Below are positions 47,303-56,677 of a stretch of DNA of 64,000 bases, piece after piece (position 1 is the stretch's first letter; each line of letters begins with the position of its first letter). The notes beneath the pieces are model-generated. The model made no database searches. It had not been told where the DNA came from and saw nothing but the letters and a program-made list of their open reading frames with translations. Position numbers and translations under genes: made by a program. Source of the stretch: Hyphomonas sp. BRH_c22 (lineage in GTDB: Bacteria; Pseudomonadota; Alphaproteobacteria; Caulobacterales; Hyphomonadaceae); assembly GCF_000961795.1 (NCBI RefSeq), contig NZ_LADU01000092.1:1-64000 (forward strand), in the 5' to 3' direction.

Positions 47303-48342
47303 GATTTGCTCCGTAGCCAGATCCGCGCTTTGGCGCCAGGCTTCAGTTGAAGGGCTTCGATGATCGCAGGCGACATGGTTGCAACATTATCGGCATCCAC
47401 TTTCATCGTTGCGAGCGATACGCGAAAATCGGGCAACGAGTTGCTGGACACAATGCCCTGGCGACCAGCCGTATCGCTCTCCACATTACCAGGAGACACC
47501 GTTACCAGTCGGCTTTCCTGTATGGTTCGAATATGCCGTCGTTGCGCCGCGACGAGAGGTCCGCCATCAAAAATATCGACCGTGCGATCGAACTGGAAAC
47601 CTTCCCACTGAAGCAGCTTGTATGCCCCGACACCTTCCGAATGGCACCTGCCGATGACTTCACGCGCTTCTGGCGGCAGCAGATCGACATAGATTGGATA
47701 CTTCGGCATGAGGTCCAGGATAAACTGATTGTCTGTCGTGGCTGAAAGACGGTCGGCCTCGGTAAAGTCCATGCGGAAGAAGTGACGTCCCAGGCATTCC
47801 CAGAATGGCGATCGTCCCGTGTCGTCCACGACTCCCCGCAACTCGGCTAGAACGTTTTCGCTAAATCTCTCGGGCGCTGCAGCCATTAGCAAATAGCGCG
47901 ACTGAGCTGCGAGGCGTCCGGCACCGCCGCCGCGATGATCGGGCTTCAGGAAAAGTGTGCCGACCTCTGTATACCCGACATACTCGTTGGTCAGGATAAG
48001 CGCATCCATGTCGAAGCGCTTGTTACCTGCTGCATGGCTCGCCTGGGCCAAGGTTATGACCCGATAATTGAAGAACGGCTGGTCGATGCCCGTTCCAGCT
48101 TTTACAGCCGAACATCCCACCACTTCTCCAGTTCTCAGATCCTCCATCATCAGCAAATACTTGCCGTATTCCAGACGTTTCTGCAGGCCCTTGAAAGCTC
48201 GTTCCGACTTCTCGAGGCGTTCGTGCAGGATGAGTTCGTCTACCGGCAGGCTGGTGAAGCCCGGACCGGACTGACGCGCAAGTTCCATGAGTGCGTCGAA
48301 GTCTTCAAGTCGGGATGGACGCATGACATAGGCGCTGGACAT
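47299..48342 (-). CDS. astA: Arginine N-succinyltransferase
   Basis: 347 residues. Commits arginine to the AST catabolic pathway using succinyl-CoA. GNAT-like fold with N-terminal MRPSRLEDFDALMELAR, SGPGFTSLP, and LFLKPDHRGGGAGRLAAQSRY (CoA-binding region, seen in parts), and GPVFWxALG-like SPFWECLGRHFFRMDF. One base separates it from the M20 hydrolase upstream. No second subunit gene is present. Confidence 0.93.
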   Translation of the reverse strand: MSSAYVMRPSRLEDFDALMELARQSGPGFTSLPVDELILHERLEKSERAFKGLQKRLEYGKYLLMMEDLRTGEVVGCSAVKAGTGIDQPFFNYRVITLAQASHAAGNKRFDMDALILTNEYVGYTEVGTLFLKPDHRGGGAGRLAAQSRYLLMAAAPERFSENVLAELRGVVDDTGRSPFWECLGRHFFRMDFTEADRLSATTDNQFILDLMPKYPIYVDLLPPEAREVIGRCHSEGVGAYKLLQWEGFQFDRTVDIFDGGPLVAAQRRHIRTIQESRLVTVSPGNVESDTAGRQGIVSSNSLPDFRVSLATMKVDADNVATMSPAIIEALQLKPGAKARIWLRSKS

Positions 48343-48343
48343 G

Positions 48344-49603
48344 TCAGTTCTCCATCAAGGCCTTTATACGCGGGCCATCCATTCGGCCATCCGCCAGACG
48401 ATTTAGAAGGAGAGCTGAAAGCGTGGCGCGTTCCGCAAAGCTATCGACCACGACAAATTCCTCGCTTGAATGAATCCGCCCCCCCCTCACGCCGAGCGTA
48501 TCGACATTGGGCACACCTGCAGCAAATATATTGTTGCCCTCACACACGCCACCTGTGTCGATGAATTCCAGATCGAGCCCGATTGCACGGCCAGTGGCGT
48601 GTACAGCATCAAAGATGGCTTTTTGCGCAGCGTTGCGCGGCTTGGGTGGACGGTAGAAGCCCCCGTGCAGGTGTCCTGAAATTCCGGCGCGCGACGTTGC
48701 GCGCTCAAACAGTCGCGTCACGGCAGAAATTGTCCAAGCTGCAGCTTCCGCATCGGGAGCGCGGGCGCCGAACCTGACAACCGCCAGGTCGGGCACGATA
48801 TTGACCGCGCTGCCGCCTTCTATCGCTCCGACGTTTACTGTCACACCATCGCGTTGCCAATTAAGGGCCTCCAATCCAACGACGAGCTCGGCAGCGGCCT
48901 CGATGGCGCTTCGGCCCTCTTCCTTGGCGCGACCGGCATGCGCTGCCTTTCCGTGAAGGACGATATCAAATACGGCCGACCCTTTGCGTCCGCCTGACAT
49001 AGCACCTGTATCCATCGCCGGTTCATAGGTCATCCCGACATGAGCGCCCGATTGCGCTGCTTCTGTCAGCGCGGCGGCACTGGCGTGATTTCCGATTTCC
49101 TCATCCGGTGTGATGACGATCTGGTAGCCTAATCGATCACGAAAAGGACCGGCCTCGAACGCCTTGAGCGCCTCCAGCATGACGCATAGACCGCCCTTCA
49201 TGTCGGCAAGGCCCGGACCATTCAGACGCCCGTCTCCCAAGTCCTTGACGCCTTCAAAAGTTCCCTTCGGAAACACAGTGTCGTAGTGGCCGGTCAACAC
49301 GACCTGCACGGGGGCTGAAGGGCGTGAAGAGACGCGCAGGATGGGCGCGGTGTGGATTATCTCAACCTTTCCAGAAGCATCAATTGTTTCAAATCCGGGA
49401 GCCTCGTCGAGGCGGACATGACCATCCAGCTCTGAGAACGCGTCAGCCAATACGCCTGACAAGGCCTTCAGCCCGTCGATGTTCCAGCTGCCCGTGTTGA
49501 TGTCGGACCAGGCACATGTGCGAGCCACCATGCCTGCAGAGGCCATGTTCAGACGCTCAAGCGCCGCTTCATCTTCAATTGTCAGCTTGGATAGTTCAGT
49601 CAT
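48344..49603 (-). CDS. M20-family metallohydrolase in the AST operon (possible succinylglutamate desuccinylase)
   Basis: 419 residues with an ArgE/CPG2-type dizinc site: VVLTGHYDTVF (His, Asp), GPGLADMKGG (bridging Asp), TPDEEIGNHAS (catalytic Glu and ligand Glu), MTYEPAMD, and a C-terminal RIHSSEEF His. Lid domain about 190-300. First gene of the operon ahead of astA-astD-astB. Canonical AstE is an M14-type enzyme and is absent here, so this protein may perform the last step, removing succinate from N-succinylglutamate. Function is inferred from context; it could be another N-acyl amino acid hydrolase. Confidence 0.82.
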   Translation of the reverse strand: MTELSKLTIEDEAALERLNMASAGMVARTCAWSDINTGSWNIDGLKALSGVLADAFSELDGHVRLDEAPGFETIDASGKVEIIHTAPILRVSSRPSAPVQVVLTGHYDTVFPKGTFEGVKDLGDGRLNGPGLADMKGGLCVMLEALKAFEAGPFRDRLGYQIVITPDEEIGNHASAAALTEAAQSGAHVGMTYEPAMDTGAMSGGRKGSAVFDIVLHGKAAHAGRAKEEGRSAIEAAAELVVGLEALNWQRDGVTVNVGAIEGGSAVNIVPDLAVVRFGARAPDAEAAAWTISAVTRLFERATSRAGISGHLHGGFYRPPKPRNAAQKAIFDAVHATGRAIGLDLEFIDTGGVCEGNNIFAAGVPNVDTLGVRGGRIHSSEEFVVVDSFAERATLSALLLNRLADGRMDGPRIKALMEN

Positions 49604-49660
49604 GGATACTTGGTTTCATAGGTAACGATCCGGGGCAAGTCTGCCAGAGTGGGTGTCCCA

Positions 49661-49692
49661 GACAAAAACGGCCCGGCTTTAAGCCGGGCCGC
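49661..49692 (-). terminator. Rho-independent terminator after the OmpA-family gene
   Basis: On the minus strand CGGCCCGGC and GCCGGGCCG form a nine-base stem around TTAAA, followed directly by TTTTTGTC. It is 25 bases beyond the porin stop. Confidence 0.9.
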
Positions 49693-49716
49693 TAATTATA
49701 ATTACATCGAGTTCAA

Positions 49717-50889
<1,173 letters not shown>

Positions 50890-51119
50890 ACTCGATCCCC
50901 TTCTTGTGCCGATGGACGGGATTGTCCTCGACCGCAGGTTCATACGCGCATCATTGCGCATGGTTCCTGTTAAACTTTTTTACTGGATACTGCGAGTGTT
51001 TTCCCACACCGAAGTACCGAAACGCATGGTGTTTTTCCAGCCACGCGACCCAATTGCAACAGAATACCCTTGCGCGTCAAAATTGTGGCAGGAATCTATA
51101 TTCCCCTTTTATTAGGGGA

Positions 51120-51196
51120 TGGTACCGCCTCTCCGGTTTGAACGGAGGACCTCTGGTTCCACAAACCAGCGCTCTAACCAACTGAGCTAAGGCGGC
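51120..51196 (-). tRNA. tRNA-His (anticodon GTG), lacking G-1
   Basis: 77 bases with encoded CCA. The acceptor strand GCCGCCT (51196-51190) pairs with AGGCGGT; the last pair is G1-U72 and the discriminator is A73 (complement of 51123). Anticodon arm CTGGT-TTGTGGA-ACCAG gives GTG. D-arm GCTCAGTTGGTTAGAGC and T-arm CTCCGTTCAAACCGGAG are regular. Most bacterial tRNA-His has an extra G-1 opposite C73. The U72/A73 form without G-1 is the known alphaproteobacterial exception, matching a divergent histidyl-tRNA synthetase. It lies downstream of nusG on the same strand. Confidence 0.95.
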
Positions 51197-51269
51197 TTAT
51201 TTTTTTGAGATACAGTCCATTTACCGTCGATTCAAGCGCCAGGGCGCCTGAAACTGCCATCCTCGCGAA

Positions 51270-51812
51270 TCAGATCTTTGCAACCTGATCGAATTCGAGA
51301 TCGACCGGCGTACCGCGGCCGAAAATGGACACGGTGACCTTGAGGCGGCCATTTGCCTCGTCGATTTCTTCGACTGCGCCCTCGAATCCCTGGAACGGAC
51401 CGTCATTGACCTGAACCTGTTCGCCAATTTCAAACGAAATCTTTGGCCGCGGACGCTCTTCTGCTGAATCAGTGGACGTGCCAAGGATACGATCAACCTC
51501 GCGCTGGCGAACGGGCAAAGGCTTCTTGCCGCCGTCCGAACCGAGGAAACCCGACACTTTGGGCGTGTCCTTGACCAGGTGGTAAACATCGTCGGTCATT
51601 AGTGCCTTCAACAGCACATAGCCCGGGAAAAACCGGCGTTCGACCGTCTTCTTCTTGCCGCGTGCGACTTCGACGACTTCCTCGGTCGGAACCTGAATGT
51701 CTTCGATCAGATCCGAAAGACCCTTACGCTCCGCCTGTTCGAGAATCGATGCGGCGACCTTCTTTTCGAAGTTCGAATAAGCGTGGACGATATACCATTT
51801 GGCTTCAGCCAT
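51270..51812 (-). CDS. nusG: Transcription termination/antitermination protein NusG
   Basis: 180 residues from MAEAKWYIVHAYSNFEKKVA, the conserved N-terminus; the frame extends to 51854. NGN domain (about 1-110, with RRFFPGYVLLK) and C-terminal KOW domain (about 125-178, FEIGEQVQVNDGPFQGFEG). Binds RNA polymerase and Rho or S10. Follows secE. Unusually, rplK does not follow; a tRNA-His gene does. Confidence 0.96.
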   Translation of the reverse strand: MAEAKWYIVHAYSNFEKKVAASILEQAERKGLSDLIEDIQVPTEEVVEVARGKKKTVERRFFPGYVLLKALMTDDVYHLVKDTPKVSGFLGSDGGKKPLPVRQREVDRILGTSTDSAEERPRPKISFEIGEQVQVNDGPFQGFEGAVEEIDEANGRLKVTVSIFGRGTPVDLEFDQVAKI

Positions 51813-51854
51813 AGGGCCTACGCGCTCCTTGAATACGAGTTGTTCGGCCTGCAT

Positions 51855-52064
51855 CTACAGGCCGGTAATTGCTTTGACGGCCATGCTGATGACCGAGTCG
51901 GCGGCAAACAGGAACAGGGCGATGAGAACGGACATGATCACCACGAAAATCGACGCCTGAATTGTTTCAGGGCGTGTCGTCCATGTGACCTTGTTCCCCT
52001 CAGCGCGCACCTGGCGCACGAAGGTGATGGGTCCAACGCGTTTTTTCTTGTCCTTGTCGGCCAT
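51855..52064 (-). CDS. secE: Preprotein translocase subunit SecE
   Basis: 69 residues from MADKDKKKRV; a longer frame to 52151 has no conserved content. One membrane helix (about 40-62) after the amphipathic segment FVRQVRAEGNKVTWTTRPET, the SecE signature. Part of the SecYEG channel. The secE-nusG pair is universal, but tuf/tRNA-Trp are not upstream here. Confidence 0.94.
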   Translation of the reverse strand: MADKDKKKRVGPITFVRQVRAEGNKVTWTTRPETIQASIFVVIMSVLIALFLFAADSVISMAVKAITGL

Positions 52065-52229
52065 TTCGACACTTTCTTGAAAGGCGGGGGGGTAGCGGTT
52101 TTGATCCGCTACGTCCACGATTAAAGTTGATACGCTCATTTGTGAAGGCATGTGAGGCGGAAAACCTGAGCTTGCAAGAGGGTTTCAGCGACGAAATTCG
52201 CACAATTCGCCTCTCTAACTTAGCAGAGT

Positions 52230-53111
52230 TTACCTGGAAACGCCGAATTGACGCGCAGGCAAGCCGGGGACATCGACAGAAATCGCAAACAGGCTGCCTG
52301 AAAGCGGTCGTGAATCCAGAGCCGGAAAGCTCATTCCAGCGCGAGCTGTCGTGATGAACAGGGTTCTCAGGTCATCTCCGCCAAACGTGCACGAGGTGGG
52401 CTGCGGCGCGGCGAGCGTCACCACCTGATCGATCGAGCCATCCGGCCGATATCGCACAACGCGTGATGCATTCCACAGACACGTCCACAGGCCACCCTCG
52501 GAATCAACCGCAGAACCGTCCGGATAGCCGCCGAACTCATAGGTCGAGGCAAAGACGCGTCGTCCGGTGAGCGTGCCCGCCTCCAGATCATGGTCGAATG
52601 CCAGAATCTCCTGCTCCGCCGAGTCACAAGTATAGAATGTCCGGCCATCCGGGGAAAACTGCATTGTATTGGTGACCAGGACCGACGGCAGTCGCATTTG
52701 CGATATCTTGCGATCTGGCGTCAGACGGAAATAACTGCCTATCGGGTCTTTTTCGCGGTCGTCCATCGTGCCGAACCAGAACGATCCATCTGGGGCAACT
52801 CCGCCATCATTGGTGCGGTTCGTGTCCGGTTCTCCCGGCAATTCGCACCAGCGCTCATACGCTTCCGTTGCAGGGTCATACAGGCCGACCTCGCGGTCGC
52901 CAGCCATCAGGAGGCACCCGTCATGGAGGGCCAGGGCACTGGCCCGGATGGGCAGGTCGTAGCGTCTCGTATTCCCGGTTTTTGGGTTGTAGCGATGAAG
53001 CTTTGCCCGCTTGATATCGACCCACCAAAGAAAACCCTCAGACGGACTCCACACAGCCCCCTCCCCCAGTACGCAACCTGTCGGCGCAACACATTCGGGC
53101 GTAATCAGCAT
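52230..53111 (-). CDS. SMP-30/gluconolactonase-family sugar lactonase
   Basis: 293 residues, six-bladed beta-propeller. Metal-site features: LGEGAVWSPSEGFLWWVDI (Glu), TNRTNDGGVAPDGSFWFGTMD (Asn/Asp), SPDGRTFYTCDS and the Asp of GYPDGSAVDSEGGLWTCLW. Hydrolyses an aldonolactone (for example galactono- or glucono-lactone) to the acid. Lies 40 bases downstream of dgoK on the same strand, suggesting a galactose or related De Ley-Doudoroff route; the dehydrogenase, dehydratase and aldolase are not in the window. Confidence 0.88.
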   Translation of the reverse strand: MLITPECVAPTGCVLGEGAVWSPSEGFLWWVDIKRAKLHRYNPKTGNTRRYDLPIRASALALHDGCLLMAGDREVGLYDPATEAYERWCELPGEPDTNRTNDGGVAPDGSFWFGTMDDREKDPIGSYFRLTPDRKISQMRLPSVLVTNTMQFSPDGRTFYTCDSAEQEILAFDHDLEAGTLTGRRVFASTYEFGGYPDGSAVDSEGGLWTCLWNASRVVRYRPDGSIDQVVTLAAPQPTSCTFGGDDLRTLFITTARAGMSFPALDSRPLSGSLFAISVDVPGLPARQFGVSR

Positions 53112-53151
53112 GCGGTCTCCCGCATCGATTCAAAGGGATTTGCCTGGCAGA

Positions 53152-54024
53152 TCATTGGTCGAGCAATCCTGCTGCTTCCGCGATTTCGAACAGGCCGTCC
53201 TGCATCGCTTCTTCTGCGGAATACTCTTCCACGCTCGCACCCAATGCATCAAGGGCCATTCCGTAAGCTTCGGCCAATGGGCCGTCCGCGACCAGGATCA
53301 CTTCGTCGCCGGGGTCATAGTGCGCAGCGATGTCCGCCCCGATCATTAGTCCCGACAAGGCCGACGTCTGATGCTCGGCCCTGAGCACACCGATTGTGCG
53401 TGCCGCGCTGACAGCGAAAGGGGATGCAGCATCTTCAGTGTCTAGTGAACGCTCAACCCAATCCCTGAATACCCTCGCCTCGAACGTCTGATGGACCGAC
53501 TCGCCCAGCTTCAGGGATCCCTCCGATTCGAGCAGAGAGATGATTTCTCCAGTCATTTCAGTGGAAAAACCGAGAACCCGACCTTGCTCTAGCGAGACAT
53601 GCTTAGTGTGAAAGCCTGGAATGCAGACTGCACCGGACACCTGGCCGAGGCCGACAAGCAATGTCTCCTGACCGCAGAGCAAGTCGGCGGGAGACAATTG
53701 TTTGAGTCCGGGTATGACGTGGATTTCGCCGTGTCTGACCAGCGCGTCACTCAAAGCATCAAGCAACGTCGGCACCTGGAGCAAGTTCCCGGGGCCCGCA
53801 CCCATATCGCCACATAGAATTATGGGAATGTTGATGGATCCGCCAAGCCAATTGGCAACGAACGCCTTCACGGTATCTGCACTCGCACCGGGCTGACGAA
53901 TAGCCGCGACGTCCTCGGCACTTGAGAGAATTTCGCCGTCCTCGTCGAAAGCCCAGCCCCGGACGCTATTTATTGTCCAGTCCACTCCAATAAGCGCTAC
54001 TGGCGGGCTCACCGGAAAGCCCAC
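53152..54024 (-). CDS. dgoK: 2-dehydro-3-deoxygalactonokinase
   Basis: 290 residues. N-terminal LIGVDWTINSVRGWAFD is the DgoK-type start of the ASKHA-like kinase fold; GDMGAGPG and the segment LLCGQETLLVGL and IPGFHTKHV are conserved in the family. Phosphorylates 2-keto-3-deoxygalactonate at O6. Paired with the SMP-30 lactonase. The start is the ATG at 54024, or possibly one a few codons inside. Confidence 0.87.
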   Translation of the reverse strand: MGFPVSPPVALIGVDWTINSVRGWAFDEDGEILSSAEDVAAIRQPGASADTVKAFVANWLGGSINIPIILCGDMGAGPGNLLQVPTLLDALSDALVRHGEIHVIPGLKQLSPADLLCGQETLLVGLGQVSGAVCIPGFHTKHVSLEQGRVLGFSTEMTGEIISLLESEGSLKLGESVHQTFEARVFRDWVERSLDTEDAASPFAVSAARTIGVLRAEHQTSALSGLMIGADIAAHYDPGDEVILVADGPLAEAYGMALDALGASVEEYSAEEAMQDGLFEIAEAAGLLDQ

Positions 54025-54196
54025 CGGGCGACAGTCAAGCTGGAATTACGCGAACGGCTAATACAGCTGCTGGAGAATCTTGAGATCTGCATTCCGCCGA
54101 GGTCACGCGACCGGCTGCAAAAGTCAATCTAATCGACTCGAAAACGCACAGTCGAGGTGCCTTCCAGGTCAGGCGCAGCTGCGCTAGGAGACTGGC
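54025..54196. other. Intergenic gap between divergent dgoK and mazG
   Basis: 172 bases holding the promoters of dgoK and mazG in principle. I see no tRNA, clear operator or hairpin in it. Confidence 0.4.
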
Positions 54197-55024
54197 ATGA
54201 AAGATTCACACGAAACCATTGATCCCGCTCAGGCCTACGTCAGGTTGATTGATGTGATGGCGCGCTTGCGAACCCCCGGGTCGGGGTGCGCGTGGGATCT
54301 TGAGCAAAATTATGCGACAATTGCACCCTACACGATCGAGGAGGCCTACGAAGTCGCTGATGCGATTGAGCGAGGAAATATGGCAGACCTCAAGGAGGAA
54401 TTAGGTGATCTCCTCTTTCAGGTCGTCTTTCACAGCCAGATGGCGTCCGAAGACGGCGCATTTGATATCGGCGATGTCACCGACGCAATCGCAGAGAAAA
54501 TGGTGCGGCGTCATCCACACGTGTTCGAAACGCCGGATGGGCGATCCGCGAATGATCAAACGCGTGCATGGGAACGCATGAAGGCCGAGGAGCGCGTTCA
54601 TAAGTCGCGCGGCAACTCAGCAAGCGCGCTTGATGGCGTTGCATTGGCGCTCCCCGCCCTGTTGCGCGCCGAAAAACTGCAAAAACGCGCAGCGAGGGTC
54701 GGTTTCGACTGGGCGGAAGCCGAACCGATATTCGACAAGCTCGACGAAGAGATTCGTGAGGTGCGTGAAGCGATCGCGTCGGGAATACAAGACGATGTTG
54801 AAGACGAACTCGGTGACCTTCTGTTCGTTGCCGCGAACCTGAGCCGACGACTTGACATTGATCCGGAGCAGGCCCTTCGTCGTGCCAACGCGAAATTCGA
54901 ACGTCGTTTCCGCGCGATGGAGGCGGCAGCGACAGCCGACGGATTGGCATTCTCCGATCTGTCACTGGATGAGCAGGAAGCCTACTGGCAACAGGTCAAA
55001 CGCGCTGAAAAAGCGGCAACCTAA
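54197..55024 (+). CDS. mazG: Nucleoside triphosphate pyrophosphohydrolase MazG
   Basis: 275 residues with two MazG domains. N-terminal: LRTPGSGCAWDLEQNYATIAPYTIEEAYEV with the metal-binding EExxE of EEAYEVADAIE and EELGDLLFQVVFH. C-terminal: KLDEEIREVREAI and DELGDLLFVAANLSRRL. Hydrolyses NTPs to NMP and PPi, guarding against aberrant nucleotides and modulating ppGpp. Convergent with hflX, sharing four bases at the stops; mazG beside hflX-hfq is a conserved alphaproteobacterial neighbourhood. Confidence 0.94.
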   Translation: MKDSHETIDPAQAYVRLIDVMARLRTPGSGCAWDLEQNYATIAPYTIEEAYEVADAIERGNMADLKEELGDLLFQVVFHSQMASEDGAFDIGDVTDAIAEKMVRRHPHVFETPDGRSANDQTRAWERMKAEERVHKSRGNSASALDGVALALPALLRAEKLQKRAARVGFDWAEAEPIFDKLDEEIREVREAIASGIQDDVEDELGDLLFVAANLSRRLDIDPEQALRRANAKFERRFRAMEAAATADGLAFSDLSLDEQEAYWQQVKRAEKAAT

Positions 55025-56340
55025 TCCTCGATTTCTATATCCGGGAATTCAGACTTGAACTGCCCGACACGCTCAACAGGGAGCCGGACGCTCAAGGCAA
55101 CACGGCCGTCCTTGAGATTAGTTTCAGTATTGACGTCCCCGTGGCTGTGAAGCCAGGCGCGGGCGCGTCCATCTCGCGCATCCAGCATAACCGCCACGTC
55201 ACGCGCTCCGCGCAATAAGGCCAGCTCAATCGCGTCGAGAAGCGGCCCCATGCCCTTGCCTGTGAGCGCGGATACGAGCACGGCAGGTACATCTGTTTTG
55301 CCTTGCGCAGCAATTTCAAGAATTTCAGCGCGTTCAGGCGCCAGCGCATCAGACTTGTTCCAAGCCTCGATCATTGGCGGCAAGGTGATACCTGTCTCCT
55401 TCTCGAGCCGCTCGAGAACAAGCTCAACGTCACGAGCTTGATCCCTGTCAGCAGGACTCGATCGATCCCTGACGTGGACAAGCAAGTCGGCCTGCAGCGC
55501 CTCCTCAAGTGTTGCTTTGAAACTGTCAATCAGATGTGTCGGCAGATCGGTGATGAAACCGACAGTGTCGATCAAAGCAGCCTCACCGATTGTCGGAAGG
55601 TCGATCCGGCGAATTGTCGGGTCGAGTGTCGCGAACGGCATGTCCTTGGCGAATACTTTAGCTCCAGACAGCCTGTTGAACAGCGTCGACTTGCCCGAGT
55701 TCGTATAACCGACGAGGGCGATGATCGGTTTGCCGCCCCGTTTTCTGCCGGCCCTCTGTACAGCGCGCGTACGACGAACATCTTCAAGATCCCGCCTCAA
55801 TCGGACAATCTTGTCATCAAGCATCCTGCGGTCGGCTTCCAGCTGGCTCTCTCCCGGCCCGGAAAGGAACCCGCCCCCGCCACGCTGGCGCTCCAGATGG
55901 GTCCAGGTCCTCACCAGTCGCGAGCGTTCATATAAGAGGCGTGCGAGCTCAACTTGCAAACGCCCCTCTTTGGTTCGCGCGCGCAATCCGAAGATCTCCA
56001 AAATGAGACCCGTACGGTCAATAACCTTGACCCCGAGGCGCGTTTCAAGGTTGCGCTGCTGAACCGGTGTCAGCGCACCATCTACAATCGCCACAGTGCA
56101 GTGATGCTCGTCGAGATCGGCCGCGAAGCGGTCCAGCAACCCGCCTGAAAACAAGACGGATGAGTTGACATTCCGTACATGATCAGCCCGCAAGAATGCA
56201 AGTTTGCAACCCAGCGCCTCAACGAGCCCAGCGGTCTCTTGAAGCCGTTCTTCAGTGGGGCGGTTTGCAGGCGTAAACCAAGGTATGACCGCACCGGCGA
56301 TTTCGGTCTCTGGCAGACGATCAATCAGCTTGTCGTTCAA
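55021..56340 (-). CDS. hflX: Ribosome-associated GTPase HflX
   Basis: 439 residues. N-terminal HflX domain with SVLFSGGLLDRFAADLDEHHC-type region (in parts) and coiled segment LERQRGGGGFLSGPGESQLEADRRML. G domain: G1 GYTNSGKST, G3 DTVGF with LPTHLIDSF switch II, G4 NKSD. Rescues stalled ribosomes by splitting subunits. Starts six bases after the hfq stop. Confidence 0.95.
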   Translation of the reverse strand: MNDKLIDRLPETEIAGAVIPWFTPANRPTEERLQETAGLVEALGCKLAFLRADHVRNVNSSVLFSGGLLDRFAADLDEHHCTVAIVDGALTPVQQRNLETRLGVKVIDRTGLILEIFGLRARTKEGRLQVELARLLYERSRLVRTWTHLERQRGGGGFLSGPGESQLEADRRMLDDKIVRLRRDLEDVRRTRAVQRAGRKRGGKPIIALVGYTNSGKSTLFNRLSGAKVFAKDMPFATLDPTIRRIDLPTIGEAALIDTVGFITDLPTHLIDSFKATLEEALQADLLVHVRDRSSPADRDQARDVELVLERLEKETGITLPPMIEAWNKSDALAPERAEILEIAAQGKTDVPAVLVSALTGKGMGPLLDAIELALLRGARDVAVMLDARDGRARAWLHSHGDVNTETNLKDGRVALSVRLPVERVGQFKSEFPDIEIED

Positions 56341-56346
56341 AGGGAC

Positions 56347-56595
56347 CTATTGTCCCTCCAACTCTTCATCGAACAGTTGAACTGGTGCACTCGGAGCGAT
56401 CGTCGAAATCGCGTGCTTATAGACCAGTTGAGGCGGACGGCCATCTCCGCGCAGTAAAACGCAGAAATTGTCGAACCATGTTACGACGCCCTGCAACTTG
56501 ACCCCATTGACCAGAAAGACTGTCAAAGGCGTCCGTGATTTTCTCACTGCGTTCAGGAACGTATCCTGCAAGTTTTGCTTTTTTTCCGAAGACAT
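56347..56595 (-). CDS. hfq: RNA chaperone Hfq
   Basis: 82 residues from [15 protein letters not shown]; the frame to 56664 has no conserved content upstream. Sm1 motif with [19 protein letters not shown] and Sm2 [11 protein letters not shown] are intact. Pairs small RNAs with mRNAs. Upstream of hflX, the standard order. Confidence 0.97.
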   Translation of the reverse strand: MSSEKKQNLQDTFLNAVRKSRTPLTVFLVNGVKLQGVVTWFDNFCVLLRGDGRPPQLVYKHAISTIAPSAPVQLFDEELEGQ

Positions 56596-56677
56596 GGGAG
56601 CGACCAGTCCTTCTATTGTTCTTGTTATGTGTCGCGAACTAAATGGATTGGGTGAATTGTGCAAGTGCGAACACTGC

